This document shows, one piece after another, positions 43,024-53,178 of a stretch of DNA of 64,000 nt. The stretch is from contig NZ_CP173170.1 of the NCBI RefSeq assembly GCF_044788715.1, forward strand, positions 4,402,001 to 4,466,000, read 5' to 3'. The position numbers and the translations under genes were made by a program. The notes beneath the pieces were generated by a model that had not been told where the DNA came from, ran no database searches, and saw only the letters and a program-made list of their open reading frames with translations. This stretch comes from Methylotuvimicrobium sp018830325 (GTDB lineage Bacteria; Pseudomonadota; Gammaproteobacteria; Methylococcales; Methylomonadaceae). Positions within the stretch are counted from its first letter, which is position 1. Every line of letters begins with the position of its first letter.

Positions 43024-43818
43024 TCAAGATCGTTTATCTATCACTTCGTCTCTCAACACATCAAAATCATTGAATGCGCTTTTTAAGCTAAGCTTTAAAT
43101 TGATGATCGTCGCGAGCGTGGTGCTGGTAAAAATACAAATCATGATCGCGATTTGATATTTTACGGCCACCCAGGGTTCGCTGCCGCCGAGAATCTGTCC
43201 GGTCATCATGCCGGGCAAAGAAACTAATCCCATCGTCGCCATGCCGGCTATCGTCGGATTGATTGCAGCTTTTATCGCATCCCGAAAATATGGCCGAACT
43301 GCCTCCATACGCGTTGCGCCTAGCATCAAAAAAGTCGCGTACTCGTTCTCGCTCTTGCGTAAAGCCGAATAGAATCGCTCTAATGCAATCACGTTGCCTT
43401 GCAGACAGTTGCCTAGAATCATACCGGCCAGCGGGACGATATACCGCGCATCGTAAAAAAGCGCCGGCCGTATTACCCAAAACACCAAAAATGCAGACGA
43501 GAACAGAATACTGAAAGCAATGGCTATAAACGTGACCAACGCAAAATAACGTACTTTAAGGCCCGCTCGACGTAAAATGCTGAAATCGGCGACCAAAAGC
43601 ATCACCAGTATCCATAAGCCATTGAACCAAGGATTGTTGAGTTCGAACAGCCACTTCAGATAAAACCCGACCAAGGCCAACTGCACGCTCATCCGTAAAA
43701 CGCTAATGCCGATATCTCGGCTCAACAGCAAGCCAAGCATTCGCAACAATAACCAAGGCAGTAGACAAAGGCCATACAGCAGCGCCATTCGCGGCAATTC
43801 GATATCAAGCGTTTCCAC
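43024..43818 (-). CDS. fetB: FetB-like iron-export ABC permease (UPF0014)
   Basis: The 264-residue permease has about seven hydrophobic segments and the UPF0014 marks VLRMSVQLALVGFYLKWLF, VPLAGMILGNCLQGN, GATRMEAVRPYFRDAI and GLVSLPGMMTGQILGG. In Escherichia coli FetAB exports iron and helps in oxidative stress. It overlaps the ATPase gene by 14 bases. The substrate is inferred from the family. Confidence 0.85.
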   Translation of the reverse strand: METLDIELPRMALLYGLCLLPWLLLRMLGLLLSRDIGISVLRMSVQLALVGFYLKWLFELNNPWFNGLWILVMLLVADFSILRRAGLKVRYFALVTFIAIAFSILFSSAFLVFWVIRPALFYDARYIVPLAGMILGNCLQGNVIALERFYSALRKSENEYATFLMLGATRMEAVRPYFRDAIKAAINPTIAGMATMGLVSLPGMMTGQILGGSEPWVAVKYQIAIMICIFTSTTLATIINLKLSLKSAFNDFDVLRDEVIDKRS

Positions 43819-44467
43819 GTATTCTTTCCCGAACCAAGCGGCCCGCTTCCAGTTCTAAAATAAGATCGCAGCGCGCCAGCCACTCCGTATCGTGAGCGAC
43901 CGAAAGCACCGTCAATTGAGGGTCGGAAAACACATCGAATACAGCTTGTTTGCTTTCCGCATCCAATGCACTGGTAATCTCATCCAACAAATACAAGCTT
44001 TTACCTAATAGCAGCCCTCGCGCCAATGCAATCCGTTGTTTTTCACCACCGGAAATTCGGCTACATTTCCGCTTTAAAATATCGACCGACAGATGCAAGC
44101 GATTCAATACTTCAACCAACCGAGCATCCGGAGGCCTTTGATTCCGATGGGTTTTAAACTGAAAAGGTAATAATAAAGCTTCGCGTACGGTCTCGGCGCC
44201 AAGTATGGGCTCTTGGCCGATATAAGCCGTCGCACTTCGAATCGCATGGACCGACGCAGGAGTCAACTGCATCTGCTGAAAATAGACGCCGCCGGCGGCG
44301 ACGGCATGAAGCCCGATAAATGCTCTTAACACGCTACTCTTGCCGGAACCCGACTTACCGCATAAAACAGCTTTTTCGCCGGGGAACAGGGCAAAACTAA
44401 TATTGGATAGGATGGTTTTTTCACGAACCGCTACCGATACTTGATCGAATCGAATGATTGGATTCAT
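43805..44467 (-). CDS. fetA: FetA-like ABC transporter ATPase
   Basis: From the ATG at 44467 (MNPIIRFDQVSV) the product is 220 residues, close to E. coli FetA; a frame from 44584 would add 39 residues encoded by a repeat. Walker A is GKSGSGKSS, the signature ISGGEKQRIALARGL, Walker B LYLLDEITSALD and the switch His in VAHD. The Ile in place of the first signature residue (ISGGE) is a mild variant. Confidence 0.85.
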   Translation of the reverse strand: MNPIIRFDQVSVAVREKTILSNISFALFPGEKAVLCGKSGSGKSSVLRAFIGLHAVAAGGVYFQQMQLTPASVHAIRSATAYIGQEPILGAETVREALLLPFQFKTHRNQRPPDARLVEVLNRLHLSVDILKRKCSRISGGEKQRIALARGLLLGKSLYLLDEITSALDAESKQAVFDVFSDPQLTVLSVAHDTEWLARCDLILELEAGRLVRERIRGNA

Positions 44468-44498
44468 TAAGTTAATCCTAAAAAAAGCAGTTGAGAGT

Positions 44499-44648
44499 CT
44501 CAAACTACCGTTCGCCCTAGGCCCTTCGGCCGCGCTCAGGAAGAGCTCCGTCGAAGGGTCAAGGGTAGTTTGAGGCTTCACCAAGCCGGTGAAAGTGTTG
44601 TAGACCCTTCATGCTTCGACTTAGCTCTGCACGAACGGTCTACAACAC
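44499..44648. repeat. Pair of large palindromes upstream of fetA
   Basis: CTCAAACTACC (44499-44509) pairs with GGTAGTTTGAG (44564-44574), with a nested GCCCTTCG/CGAAGGG-type arm. A second structure pairs GTGTTGTAGACC (44597-44608) with GGTCTACAACAC (44637-44648). Together with the heptad array they fill the gap 44468-44813, and no gene is seen. They resemble the dispersed palindromes common near gene ends. Confidence 0.55.
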
Positions 44649-44711
44649 ATCTCAACTGCTCTTTTTGGGTTAATGGTTTAAAAGAACATACGCCCGAACT
44701 CACTACTTGCC

Positions 44712-44813
<102 letters not shown>

Positions 44814-44816
<3 letters not shown>

Positions 44817-46769
44817 ATACTCAGTCAACCAATAAAACTGGCACGGCTGAATGACCAGTTGCTGGTCGAATTCCGTCGGACGCTTGCCGGTATATAAATC
44901 ACTGACTTGCCCGTAAATGCCAAACCCCGCCGTATTAAATTTTTCCATCTTGATACGCTGCGCTTGTTCGCTGAAATTACAAATCACCAGCACTTGCTCG
45001 GAAGGACGATTATGATCGTAGCGGATAAACGAAAAAATATGCGGGTTTTCGCACTCGATCAACTGCCGATTATTGAAGTCGGCAAAAGCCGTGGTTTCCT
45101 TGCGAATCGCAATCATTTTTTTCAATGCGTTAAATACGGCATGCTCGACCGTACCTTGTTTTTTACGTTGCTCGGCCCGTTCCCAATCGATCTTGGGCCG
45201 GTGAATCCAGCGGCTGTCATTGACCTTATCGGGTTGATCGAGATAACTGTGATCATTGAAGGTGGCGATCTCATCGCCGTAATACAGAAGCGGAAGGCCG
45301 CCGAATGAAAATATCACGCTATGCATTAATATGATCTTATTCAGCGCGATATCGATCGCATGCTCGTCGTCGGACTGAAGTGCCGTCTCAAGGCCGGCCA
45401 GCGAAGCCAGCGACCCGGCAATCCGCGCATCGCCGGTTTTGTCGTTACGCATGAACGGCACGCCGCTCGCGATCGAGTCCTCATAAACCCCTGTATAGAA
45501 ATCGACCAGAAAGCGACGATGCGCGACTGGATCATAACCTACATGCCGCACATCGTTATCATCGAAACCTAGGCCGATATCGTCATGGCAACGCACATAA
45601 TTCAACCAAGTCGCTCGCTCCAATTTATCGGGCAGGCTTTTCAAACCCTGATACAGTAATTTGCTATTGCGCGTCGCCAACGCATCCCAAAGCAAGGCCA
45701 TCAGCGTCGCGTTATAGGCGATTTCACACTCTTTCGCGATAATCGCGTCCTCGCCGAAATATTTAGTAATCTCGACAGGCGCGACGATCGCCTCAGCAAT
45801 AAACAAGGATCCCGGCGCGGTTACTTGGCAACAGTCTTTCATCAACTGCAGCAACAAATGCGCTTCGCGTTCGTTTTGACAGGTCGTGCCCATCTTCTTC
45901 CATAAAAAAGCAACCGCATCGAGCCGAATAATATCGGCGCCTTGATTGATCCAAAAGAGAATCACGTCGAGCATTTCGATGAATACCGAAGGGTTGCTGT
46001 AGTTGAGATCCCATTGATAATCATTGAAGACCGTCATCACCCATTTCTGCAGGGTTTCGTCCCAGGTAAAATTTCCCGGAGCGGTTTCCGGAAAAATTTC
46101 GGGCATGCTTTGTTCGAACATATCGGGAATTTCACGATTATCGAAGATGTAATAATAATCCTGATATTTTTGCTCTCCTGCCTTCGCCCGCTTCGCCCAT
46201 TCATGCTCGTCCGATGTATGATTCAACACAACGTCCAAGGTCAACAGAATATCGCGTTTTCTGAACTCGCTTGAAACCCTCTGTAAATCTTCTAATTTGC
46301 CGACACGGCTATCGATCTGCCGAAAATTACTGACCGCATAACCGCCGTCGCTGCGTCCGGTCGGACACTCGAGAATCGGCATGATGTGCACCAAATTGAC
46401 GCCGAGCTCTTGAAAATAAGAGGTATTATCCGCCACGCCGGCCAAGTCGTCGGCAAACCCGGCACTGTACAAAGCCATACCGACCCATTTTTGATTCAAA
46501 AACCAGTTATGATCGTTTTCCCGAGCGATATCGAGTTTCTCCAACTCTTCCGGCCGCTGAATATATTGCCGGGCCAAGGTTTCGACCAACTTGAGCATTT
46601 GCTCCTTGAAGTCGTCGCGGCGGCCGTATAGATGATGAAACAGATTATGAATCGCATAAAAATTCGCGCCGAGACGCGTGTAAAAATGCCGTAAATCCTG
46701 CCTGCGGATTTCCGGCTTGAGATCATCTAAAATTTCATTTAATAAGGAATGCGAAATCTGTTCGTACAT
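44814..46769 (-). CDS. ams: Amylosucrase (GH13)
   Basis: Amylosucrase moves the glucosyl unit of sucrose onto an alpha-glucan and releases fructose. The 651-residue protein has the GH13 core: the nucleophile Asp in IIRLDAVAFLWKKMG, the acid/base Glu in LFIAEAIVAP, the stabilising Asp in VRCHDDIGLGFDD, and LTLDVVLNHTSDEH. The N-terminal helical domain and the C-terminal beta domain (EFDQQLVIQPCQFYWL) are complete. It ends the sps-spp-fruK-ams cassette and would link sucrose to glycogen storage. Confidence 0.95.
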
Positions 46770-46851
46770 GGTTAGGATGCGGAGAAAATGTAAAATTTCA
46801 TAACCGGTAGAGCAAAGGCTCGCGCCCGGTAACGAGTAAAGAATGGATAGC

Positions 46852-47739
46852 TTAGTCTAGACCCCAAGCAGCTATGAACGTTTCATAAAATACAGGATCT
46901 CTAACCGTCGCACCTCTTTGGCCGACCATGGCCGAAGCAAACGCTTGCGCGCGCTCCATCGTGATTTGTAGCGGCCAATCGAGATTGAGCCCGAGTAGCA
47001 TCACCGAAGCGAACGCATCGCCGGCACCAACCGTATCAATCACTTGGGCGATCTCGCCCGGCGTAACCCGGCACGACTCACCATGACGGTCAGTCGCAAA
47101 CGCGCCTTGCTTGCCGCTCGTGACAATCAGTCCTTGTAATCGGTAAAGCTCGACAAAGCGCCGCATATCGGCCTTAAGATCGCCCGAAACCGGATAAAGC
47201 GCCGCCAACTCATGATGATTCAGCTTGACCCAATCGGCTTGACCGAGCCATTCAAGCACTTGGTCTTTTTGCCACCAAGGTTCGCGCAAATTGACATCCA
47301 TGAAGATACGCCCCTTGTGTGCGTCTTTAAGAACGTCCAAAGCCGTCCTTGAAACCGGCTGACGCAAGGACAGTGTGCCGTGATAAAGCAAACCGGGACG
47401 CTCCGTATCTTGAAGCTCGGCTTCATTAATATAATCGTAGGCTTGTTCCGGCACGATCGTATAGGCGGGCTCGCCCTGCTCGATGACGATATCGACGACA
47501 CCGGTAGGATGCCGGCTATCCCTTTGCAAACCCGACATATCCATGCCCCACTTATGCATCGCGGCAATGACCGAGTCTCCGGTCGCATCCTGACCGACTC
47601 GACTGATAAAATGCGGTTCTTGCCGGAAGGCCTGCAAATGCCAGGCGACATTGAACGGCGCGCCGCCGAGTACCCGGCTGCCATCGGGAAAATGATCGAA
47701 CAAAACCTCGCCGAAAATAGTGATCGGATTTTTATTCAT
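46852..47739 (-). CDS. fruK: Fructokinase (PfkB family)
   Basis: The enzyme phosphorylates the fructose set free from sucrose. From the ATG at 47739, eight bases inside the end of spp, it is 295 residues. Family marks are FGEVLFDHFPDGSRVLGGAP (substrate Asp and Gly-Gly), GHH-type contacts in KLNHHELAALY, the anion hole and catalytic Asp in DTVGAGDAFASV. A frame from 47781 would lie inside spp. The name follows the use in halotolerant methanotrophs; scrK would be an equivalent label. Confidence 0.92.
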   Translation of the reverse strand: MNKNPITIFGEVLFDHFPDGSRVLGGAPFNVAWHLQAFRQEPHFISRVGQDATGDSVIAAMHKWGMDMSGLQRDSRHPTGVVDIVIEQGEPAYTIVPEQAYDYINEAELQDTERPGLLYHGTLSLRQPVSRTALDVLKDAHKGRIFMDVNLREPWWQKDQVLEWLGQADWVKLNHHELAALYPVSGDLKADMRRFVELYRLQGLIVTSGKQGAFATDRHGESCRVTPGEIAQVIDTVGAGDAFASVMLLGLNLDWPLQITMERAQAFASAMVGQRGATVRDPVFYETFIAAWGLD

Positions 47740-48580
47740 CGCCAATAATCCAGTGTTTGATTTCGGGTAAATAATGCACAACGCCTTCTAAAATACCGGC
47801 ACTGTAATTGCCGTTCATTCCGAGAAAACCGCCTTCAGCCAAATATAACGATTGCTCGGTCGACTGCTCCCGAGCCAACTGCAGCGCCTGCTTGCGTACC
47901 TCGTCGGTCGCATTGGCGACCAATACCGAGTTAATCGGGCTGGTCAAAACCGGCAGATCGTTACCGCTATCGCCGGCGAAAACCGTGTTATCCAAACAAA
48001 AGCCAAGCTGCTTCATTAAAAACTCGACCGCATGAAACTTAGTCGCGCAAGCGGGTAAAACATCCAGCAGTCCAGTATGCGTGGTTTCGTCGACACTGTA
48101 AATAAGCTCCGCTCGTACCGAATTCGACGCCAAGCGTTTTCTCATTTCAGTCAACAAAGGCTTCGGATCGATTGCTGCCGATACATAATAACTGAGCTTG
48201 AAACGATTCTGCTTCGCGCCTTCCTGTTGCGTTAATTCGGACAATTCGCTGAACAAACGATGCATCTCGGCATGTTCGCGTCCGGCCCAATCCGGTTCGA
48301 TTTCATGACTCCATTGCGGCCACTCTTGCCATTCATGATCAACGACTTGATAAATCGTCGTGCCTACATCACCGATCACGTAATCCGGCAACGGCAAATC
48401 GTATTCGGCTATCGCTTGCTGCACTAAGGCCTGATGCCTACCGGTCACATATGCCAGTGTGGATCCGGGATGCCGCGCCAAGGCCTTGAAATAAACCCTC
48501 GCCATCGCCGATTCCGGCACATTGCCGTTCGGCAATAAGGTTCGATCAAGGTCGGTACAAAGCAAAAGCCGGTCGGTCAT
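47732..48580 (-). CDS. spp: Sucrose-phosphate phosphatase
   Basis: Spp removes phosphate from sucrose 6-phosphate, making its synthesis irreversible. The 282-residue HAD enzyme has motif I CTDLDRTLLPNG, motif II YVTGRH, and the metal-binding AGDSGNDLPVL, with a C2-type cap in between (residues 85-170). It overlaps fruK and follows sps by 18 bases, so the cassette is a single operon. Confidence 0.93.
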   Translation of the reverse strand: MTDRLLLCTDLDRTLLPNGNVPESAMARVYFKALARHPGSTLAYVTGRHQALVQQAIAEYDLPLPDYVIGDVGTTIYQVVDHEWQEWPQWSHEIEPDWAGREHAEMHRLFSELSELTQQEGAKQNRFKLSYYVSAAIDPKPLLTEMRKRLASNSVRAELIYSVDETTHTGLLDVLPACATKFHAVEFLMKQLGFCLDNTVFAGDSGNDLPVLTSPINSVLVANATDEVRKQALQLAREQSTEQSLYLAEGGFLGMNGNYSAGILEGVVHYLPEIKHWIIGDE

Positions 48581-48598
48581 AATTCTGCTCTCAGTCGT

Positions 48599-50761
48599 TT
48601 AAAAATCATAATGTTCTATCGCCTCAATGATACCGAGCGCAAAAGGTTGTGCCGCAAAATAAATCCGCTCGGGCTCGCGCAAACCCGATAATTCCTCGCG
48701 ATGCCGATTAGCGACAACAACCGCTAAGGTATTACCCTGCATCATGTCTTCATCGGCGCCGGAGCCGCCGGCGACTAGAATACGCTCCAACGGCAGATTC
48801 CACTGCTGGGCGAAATAACGCAAGGCCAAACCTTTCGATGCACGCACCGGAACGATGTCGAAAAATTGCCCGAAGGATATATACACATTGACCGCCTGCT
48901 CCTCCTGACGCAACAATGTCTGAATTTCTTCTACCGTCGGCGCCTGCTCGGCATCGTAATGATAGGAAATTTTGAATCGGCTTTGCTCGCTTTTGGGCTG
49001 TAAAGTCAAACCGGGCAATTCCCCGATAATGCGGCGTATGGCCTTGCTATTCCAGTGATAATCGATATGTCTTGCCCAAGCGCTGTCCGGCGTCATTTGT
49101 GGCGAATAGACAATTTCGGTTCCCAAGCTGGTGATTAAAACATCCGGTACCGGCAAGCCGTTTCTCTTTAAAATTGTCATTGCCGAATCTAGCCTGCGGC
49201 CGGTCGCGACACCGAAAAAAACTTTTTTTCGATTCTCGGCCAAATAAGCGGCAAACGCTTTCAAACCCTCGGCGCTACCCAATAAACTTTGATCGATATC
49301 GGAAAAAACGGCTCGATCGCGATAGCTCAAATCGCCTCGCACGCGCGCCACTTTCGGGAACTCCGGATGATGCTCCAATAATGGCTGTATCATCTCAAGA
49401 TACTTTTGTGCGTGCGTATTCCAGGAATAGCGTTTCCGAACATTTTTAAGGCCTTTTTCGGAAAATTTTTCCCATTTTTTCGGGCTGCTTAAAATTTCCA
49501 GCAACGCATTCGCTATCGCACTGCTATCTAGCGGATCAACGAGAATACCGTTATGGCAAGCACCGATAATATCGACCGGGCCGCCGTTTTCGGTCGCAAC
49601 CAGCGGCAATCCGCATGCGGCCGCCTCGAGTAAAGTTAAACCAAACGGCTCGGTCAATGCCGGATTGACGAACACGCCTTTCGATTCCGCGGCCAAGCGG
49701 TAAATATCCGGAACATCCTCCTGTTTGTGGTGCTTAGGGATCGCAATATGGCCGTATAAATCATAGTAATCGACCAATAATAGAATTTCGGTCAACACCG
49801 CTTGCGCGCCTTCGTCCATTTCCCGGATATCGTCGCGATTGCCGGCTACGATCACTAAATTCGCTAATTTCTGTAATTCGGGAGACTCGCCGTAAGCATG
49901 AACTAACGAAACTATGTTCTTGCGTTCGTCAGGACGCGACAAAGCCAGAATCATCGGTTTTTTAGGATTATTCAAAAAAGGCTCCAGCGATTTGCCGAAG
50001 GCTATTTTTACCTTGTTTTCAGGAGGATGAAACTGCTCCAGATCGGTTCCCGGCGGAATCACGACCATGCGTTCCGGCTGATAATAGTCGTAGAGCTCGT
50101 ATTGTTCGGCAATCTCGTTGCGGGTACTGGTCACGACCAACTCGGCATTGGCCAGCACATCCTCTTCGGCGCTGATTCTTTTGGAAATATGATAACGCTG
50201 CTCGATCAAATCATTCGGTAAGCCCATTGCAAGTAAACGACCGAGCTTGTCTCTGCCCAGTGAATGCCCGGTATGCACCAATGGGATACCGGTCAAAAGC
50301 GACAACCGCACGCCCACATAGCCGGCGTCGGCATAATGACTATGAATCACGTCCGGCATACGCGTCTGTTGCCGGAGCCACTCCAACAAATTGTCGGCGA
50401 AAATATCGAGATAATCCCAAAGTTCCTCTTTCTTGATATAGCCTTCGGGGCCGGCCGGAATCCGGACGATTTGCGCGTTTTTATCCAGCGGCTCAAGCGC
50501 TTCACGATAATCTGCACCAACCTCGGGATCGTCAACCAATCGCGTTGCTAAATCAACCCGACCTACCGAAGGTTGGCACGCTAAAGCCCTCGCTAAATCC
50601 ACGACATACTTGGTCTGACCTCCGGTGTCGGCATCGCGTCCCAGTTCTAAATCTCGTCCGCGTATCAGGCCGTGAACACTGATCAAAAGAATATAATGCG
50701 AAACCTTCTTGCTCGTCATGATCGAACTCATTTCAGCTGGAGATAAATTGTATTCTCTCAT
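48599..50761 (-). CDS. sps: Sucrose-phosphate synthase with C-terminal HAD domain
   Basis: Sps joins UDP-glucose and fructose 6-phosphate to give sucrose 6-phosphate, a compatible solute precursor. The GT4 part has GRDADTGGQTKYVVDLARAL, GHSLGRDKLGRLL, SRPDERKNI and the E-x7-E motif in EPFGLTLLEAAACGLPLVAT. From about residue 480 comes an HAD domain (FSDIDQSLLGS, ATGRRLDSAM, AGGSGADEDMMQG) related to Spp. The longest frame is 720 residues; ATG codons at 50731 and 50719 are plausible starts and none has a clear ribosome binding site. Confidence 0.94.
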   Translation of the reverse strand: MREYNLSPAEMSSIMTSKKVSHYILLISVHGLIRGRDLELGRDADTGGQTKYVVDLARALACQPSVGRVDLATRLVDDPEVGADYREALEPLDKNAQIVRIPAGPEGYIKKEELWDYLDIFADNLLEWLRQQTRMPDVIHSHYADAGYVGVRLSLLTGIPLVHTGHSLGRDKLGRLLAMGLPNDLIEQRYHISKRISAEEDVLANAELVVTSTRNEIAEQYELYDYYQPERMVVIPPGTDLEQFHPPENKVKIAFGKSLEPFLNNPKKPMILALSRPDERKNIVSLVHAYGESPELQKLANLVIVAGNRDDIREMDEGAQAVLTEILLLVDYYDLYGHIAIPKHHKQEDVPDIYRLAAESKGVFVNPALTEPFGLTLLEAAACGLPLVATENGGPVDIIGACHNGILVDPLDSSAIANALLEILSSPKKWEKFSEKGLKNVRKRYSWNTHAQKYLEMIQPLLEHHPEFPKVARVRGDLSYRDRAVFSDIDQSLLGSAEGLKAFAAYLAENRKKVFFGVATGRRLDSAMTILKRNGLPVPDVLITSLGTEIVYSPQMTPDSAWARHIDYHWNSKAIRRIIGELPGLTLQPKSEQSRFKISYHYDAEQAPTVEEIQTLLRQEEQAVNVYISFGQFFDIVPVRASKGLALRYFAQQWNLPLERILVAGGSGADEDMMQGNTLAVVVANRHREELSGLREPERIYFAAQPFALGIIEAIEHYDF

Positions 50762-50861
50762 TCACGAACAACTATCTCAAGTGACACTAACTTGCAGCAT
50801 CTACCGGATCACCTTGAACCCTTTGCCCATTATCCTAGAAAAAGCATTTCACCATAACGGT

Positions 50862-50971
50862 CGTGTAGGCTTGGTATCGCCCCGGCAAATGAAAGTGCGA
50901 GGGTTGCTGAGGGTACGGTCACTCGCCCGACAGGACGCCCCGGTGCCGAATTTTGATCTACGATGGGTATA
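50862..50971 (-). repeat. Family-1 partial copy
   Basis: CAGGACGCCCCGGTGCCG and ATTTTTGATCTACGATGGGTATA-like sequence (right end at 50971) match family 1, while the left side is degraded. The gap 50762-51111 between sps and the next gene holds this remnant and the presumed promoter of the secreted protein; I see no gene. Confidence 0.55.
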
Positions 50972-51111
50972 ACCATTTTTTGAGCATGAAAGGAGTAGTG
51001 AAGCAAGTATAAACCTATGAAAATACTATGTTATTATTAAATACCATACTTAATGAAAGGCTTTTCTGTGCTACAATCCTCGACTCCTAAAAACAATTAA
51101 AAGGTTTTATT

Positions 51112-51501
51112 ATGCAATTCACTAAATTTTCAACTTTTACGCTCCTATTTTTTGCTTTTTCCGTGAATGCCGATGTTCAGTTAACCCAAGCCGATCTAAT
51201 CGGTACCTGGCAAATCGATAAGGAATCGGTCGACCGCGAAGGCACCAAATCCAGAAGCTTGAATACTACTTGGTCGTTCAGGGAAGACGGCACTATGGAA
51301 GGAAAGTCTCAAGAATCGGACGTTCACGCCCGGATCGATACACTCCGCGCAGTATTGAACTATTCGGTCGAAGACGGCAAATTGGTTAAACAAGCCGCAC
51401 CGGGCCGCTCTAGAATGGAAACTTGCACCGCAATTGAAAAAGAAAACGACAAAATGATTCTTAAATGCCGATCGAATTATTTTTTCATGACCAAAAAATA
51501 A
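51112..51501 (+). CDS. Small secreted protein of unknown function
   Basis: The 129-residue product has a clear signal peptide (LLFFAFSVNA, cleavage likely after residue 20). The mature part has ADLIGTWQIDKESV and TTWSFREDGTMEGKS, the pattern of small lipocalin-like or DUF-type beta-barrel proteins with a GxW motif near the start. Two cysteines (in ETCTAIEK and ILKCRSN) could form a disulfide in the periplasm. I do not recognise a named family. The gene is isolated. Confidence 0.65.
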   Translation: MQFTKFSTFTLLFFAFSVNADVQLTQADLIGTWQIDKESVDREGTKSRSLNTTWSFREDGTMEGKSQESDVHARIDTLRAVLNYSVEDGKLVKQAAPGRSRMETCTAIEKENDKMILKCRSNYFFMTKK

Positions 51502-51525
51502 CACGCAGGCAATCAAGTTACGTTG

Positions 51526-51640
51526 TATATCTATCTCATCAAATTTCGGTATAGCATATGGGGGCTTCGGGGTGTTCAGTCGATTTTTACTCCTGCAAAA
51601 TCGACATTCACCCAGCTCCGAAATTAGAATGGTAAAGGTT
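51526..51640. repeat. Composite of family-1, family-3-type hairpin and family-4 fragments
   Basis: TATATCTATCTCATC with AAATTTCGG (51526-51549) is a family-1 end. GTCGATTTT-loop-AAAATCGAC (51579-51605) is the hairpin also seen at 14122-14148 with compensating stem changes. CATTCACCCAGCTCCGAAATT at 51606-51626 is a family-4 junction. The order repeats that of the element at 14122-14220, so this is a decayed relative. Confidence 0.5.
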
Positions 51641-51703
51641 ATGTATATGCGCTACGCGCAATAATTTACTTTGTTAAATTTAAAACGATATCGGTTAAGA
51701 AAG

Positions 51704-52984
51704 TCATGCAGAACAATTTTCAAAAGAAAACAAACCATCCCATTCCTGGTCCAGTCGAAGCAGTGCATCGTTAAGAGAACAGGGCCTTATCAAATGATCG
51801 GGAGTCTCTTCGATCAAGCCCGCTTCGCTCAATTTGCGTATGCCATCACTCATCTCGAAATCGACCTGGACGCCATAGAGCTTCTGCAAATGATCTTCGA
51901 TCAACCTATCCAACTGATGCGCCGAACAGCCCTGATGCTGTTTGTGCAATAATAATCCATAAGCGAGTATGGCTTCTTTGCATTCCTCTTCCTCTGCCAT
52001 TTCGATCAGATTGGACAAAACACCCAAATTGTTGTCGAGATTATGAAAATACAGGCTTTTGGCTAGCACGGAAAGATAGCGGTTACGGCTTGACAACACT
52101 TTTCCGGCTTGCCTCCACATCAACCCCATGAAGCTGGCAACCGCTAACAGGATCGCAGCAGGATGCGCGGCTCGCGCCAATTTCGACACGACAGTAAAAA
52201 TTCCGCCTATGACACCTCCCCCACCGCCGACGCCTATCTTAAACTTATCGAGCCGTCGCATTTCCACGCGGGTATTCGGAAACAACATTTCCAAATCGGC
52301 CCGTGGAATGTCTTTAAACAACTTGAGATAGATAACCGAATTATCTCCCTCTTGAGACATTTGCATCTGAAATAGCTGACGCCATTTATCGAGCACAAAA
52401 GCTTTGGGATCAGAGAAAAACGAGGTAGTTCCCACTGTTTTCTTTGCCGGTTTCAGTTTTAGCACCAAAAATAATCTTCGATAAATTGGAATTTCGATTG
52501 TTTCAGGCGTTAAAAAAAATGTCTGCCAAGAGCGTTTTTGCTCGGTCCGGCTAGCCCATCCCCGGTAGTACAAATGTATTTCATCGAAATCGTCGAAATC
52601 GATGGATAAATCCAAACCGTAAGGCGAAGTTTCAGATAATGCCTGATTCAGTTCTTCTTGACCAATTGGCCTGTAGTTGGCTTTGATAATGATACCCTTA
52701 ATCTCCTCGATCAAAGTGTTTTGCATGACTTGCAATGCTTCGTTTGAATGCGTGTGCATCGCCAATGTCGTGCGATCGGGGCTGAACGGTAAATAATTGT
52801 GTTTCAGACTTTGCAATTTGGAAAAAAAATGGGCGTGATAAAGCGCAAGAAAAATTTTACAAAACTGTTTGAACAGTCGCTTTTCTTCCTCCGGAAAATC
52901 CAACTCGGTCAATAATCCAGAGATTAAATCATTTATATCCACCGGAATGAAATGCTCTAGCGTACTCTCTTGATCAAAGCTCAT
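51704..52984 (-). CDS. DUF3754 family protein (TMEM143-like)
   Basis: From the ATG at 52984 the protein is 426 residues. It has an N-terminal soluble domain, the family motif LKLFKDIPRADLEMLFPN, then a glycine-rich turn and a hydrophobic hairpin (GVGGGGGVIGGIFTVVSK ... PAAILLAVASFMGLM). A C-terminal helical region resembles a winged-helix end. DUF3754 proteins occur in bacteria and as TMEM143 in mitochondria; no biochemical role is established that I know of. The gene is flanked on both sides by repeats and has no operon partner. Confidence 0.7.
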   Translation of the reverse strand: MSFDQESTLEHFIPVDINDLISGLLTELDFPEEEKRLFKQFCKIFLALYHAHFFSKLQSLKHNYLPFSPDRTTLAMHTHSNEALQVMQNTLIEEIKGIIIKANYRPIGQEELNQALSETSPYGLDLSIDFDDFDEIHLYYRGWASRTEQKRSWQTFFLTPETIEIPIYRRLFLVLKLKPAKKTVGTTSFFSDPKAFVLDKWRQLFQMQMSQEGDNSVIYLKLFKDIPRADLEMLFPNTRVEMRRLDKFKIGVGGGGGVIGGIFTVVSKLARAAHPAAILLAVASFMGLMWRQAGKVLSSRNRYLSVLAKSLYFHNLDNNLGVLSNLIEMAEEEECKEAILAYGLLLHKQHQGCSAHQLDRLIEDHLQKLYGVQVDFEMSDGIRKLSEAGLIEETPDHLIRPCSLNDALLRLDQEWDGLFSFENCSA

Positions 52985-52993
52985 CTCGTTATC

Positions 52994-53152
52994 TATACCT
53001 TTCAAACTTCAAATTTCGGCAGTGCCGGAGGAGGCCTCGGGGTGCTCGGTAAGGCTTTGCCGGCATGGATCTAGCATAGAGCCTACACGGACGTATTTAC
53101 GGCGTCCTTTGACGGGCACCCCGAGGCCGAATTTTGATCTCCGATGAGTATA
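52994..53152 (-). repeat. Family-1 element, full copy
   Basis: It runs from TATACCTTTCAAACTTC to GATCTCCGATGAGTATA, 159 bp, ten bases upstream of the DUF3754 start codon, so it forms that gene's leader or promoter region. TAC-ACGGAC-GTA at 53084-53095 is an intact ANGGAN-loop hairpin. The neighbouring ATGGAT-loop hairpin has lost stem pairing. Confidence 0.75.
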
Positions 53153-53178
53153 ACGACTCGTCGGAAAATAGCGCATAT

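Noticed and set aside
43000..43160. Plus-strand frame at the end of fetB
   Set aside because: It overlaps the conserved fetB C-terminus in antisense and has no homology features.
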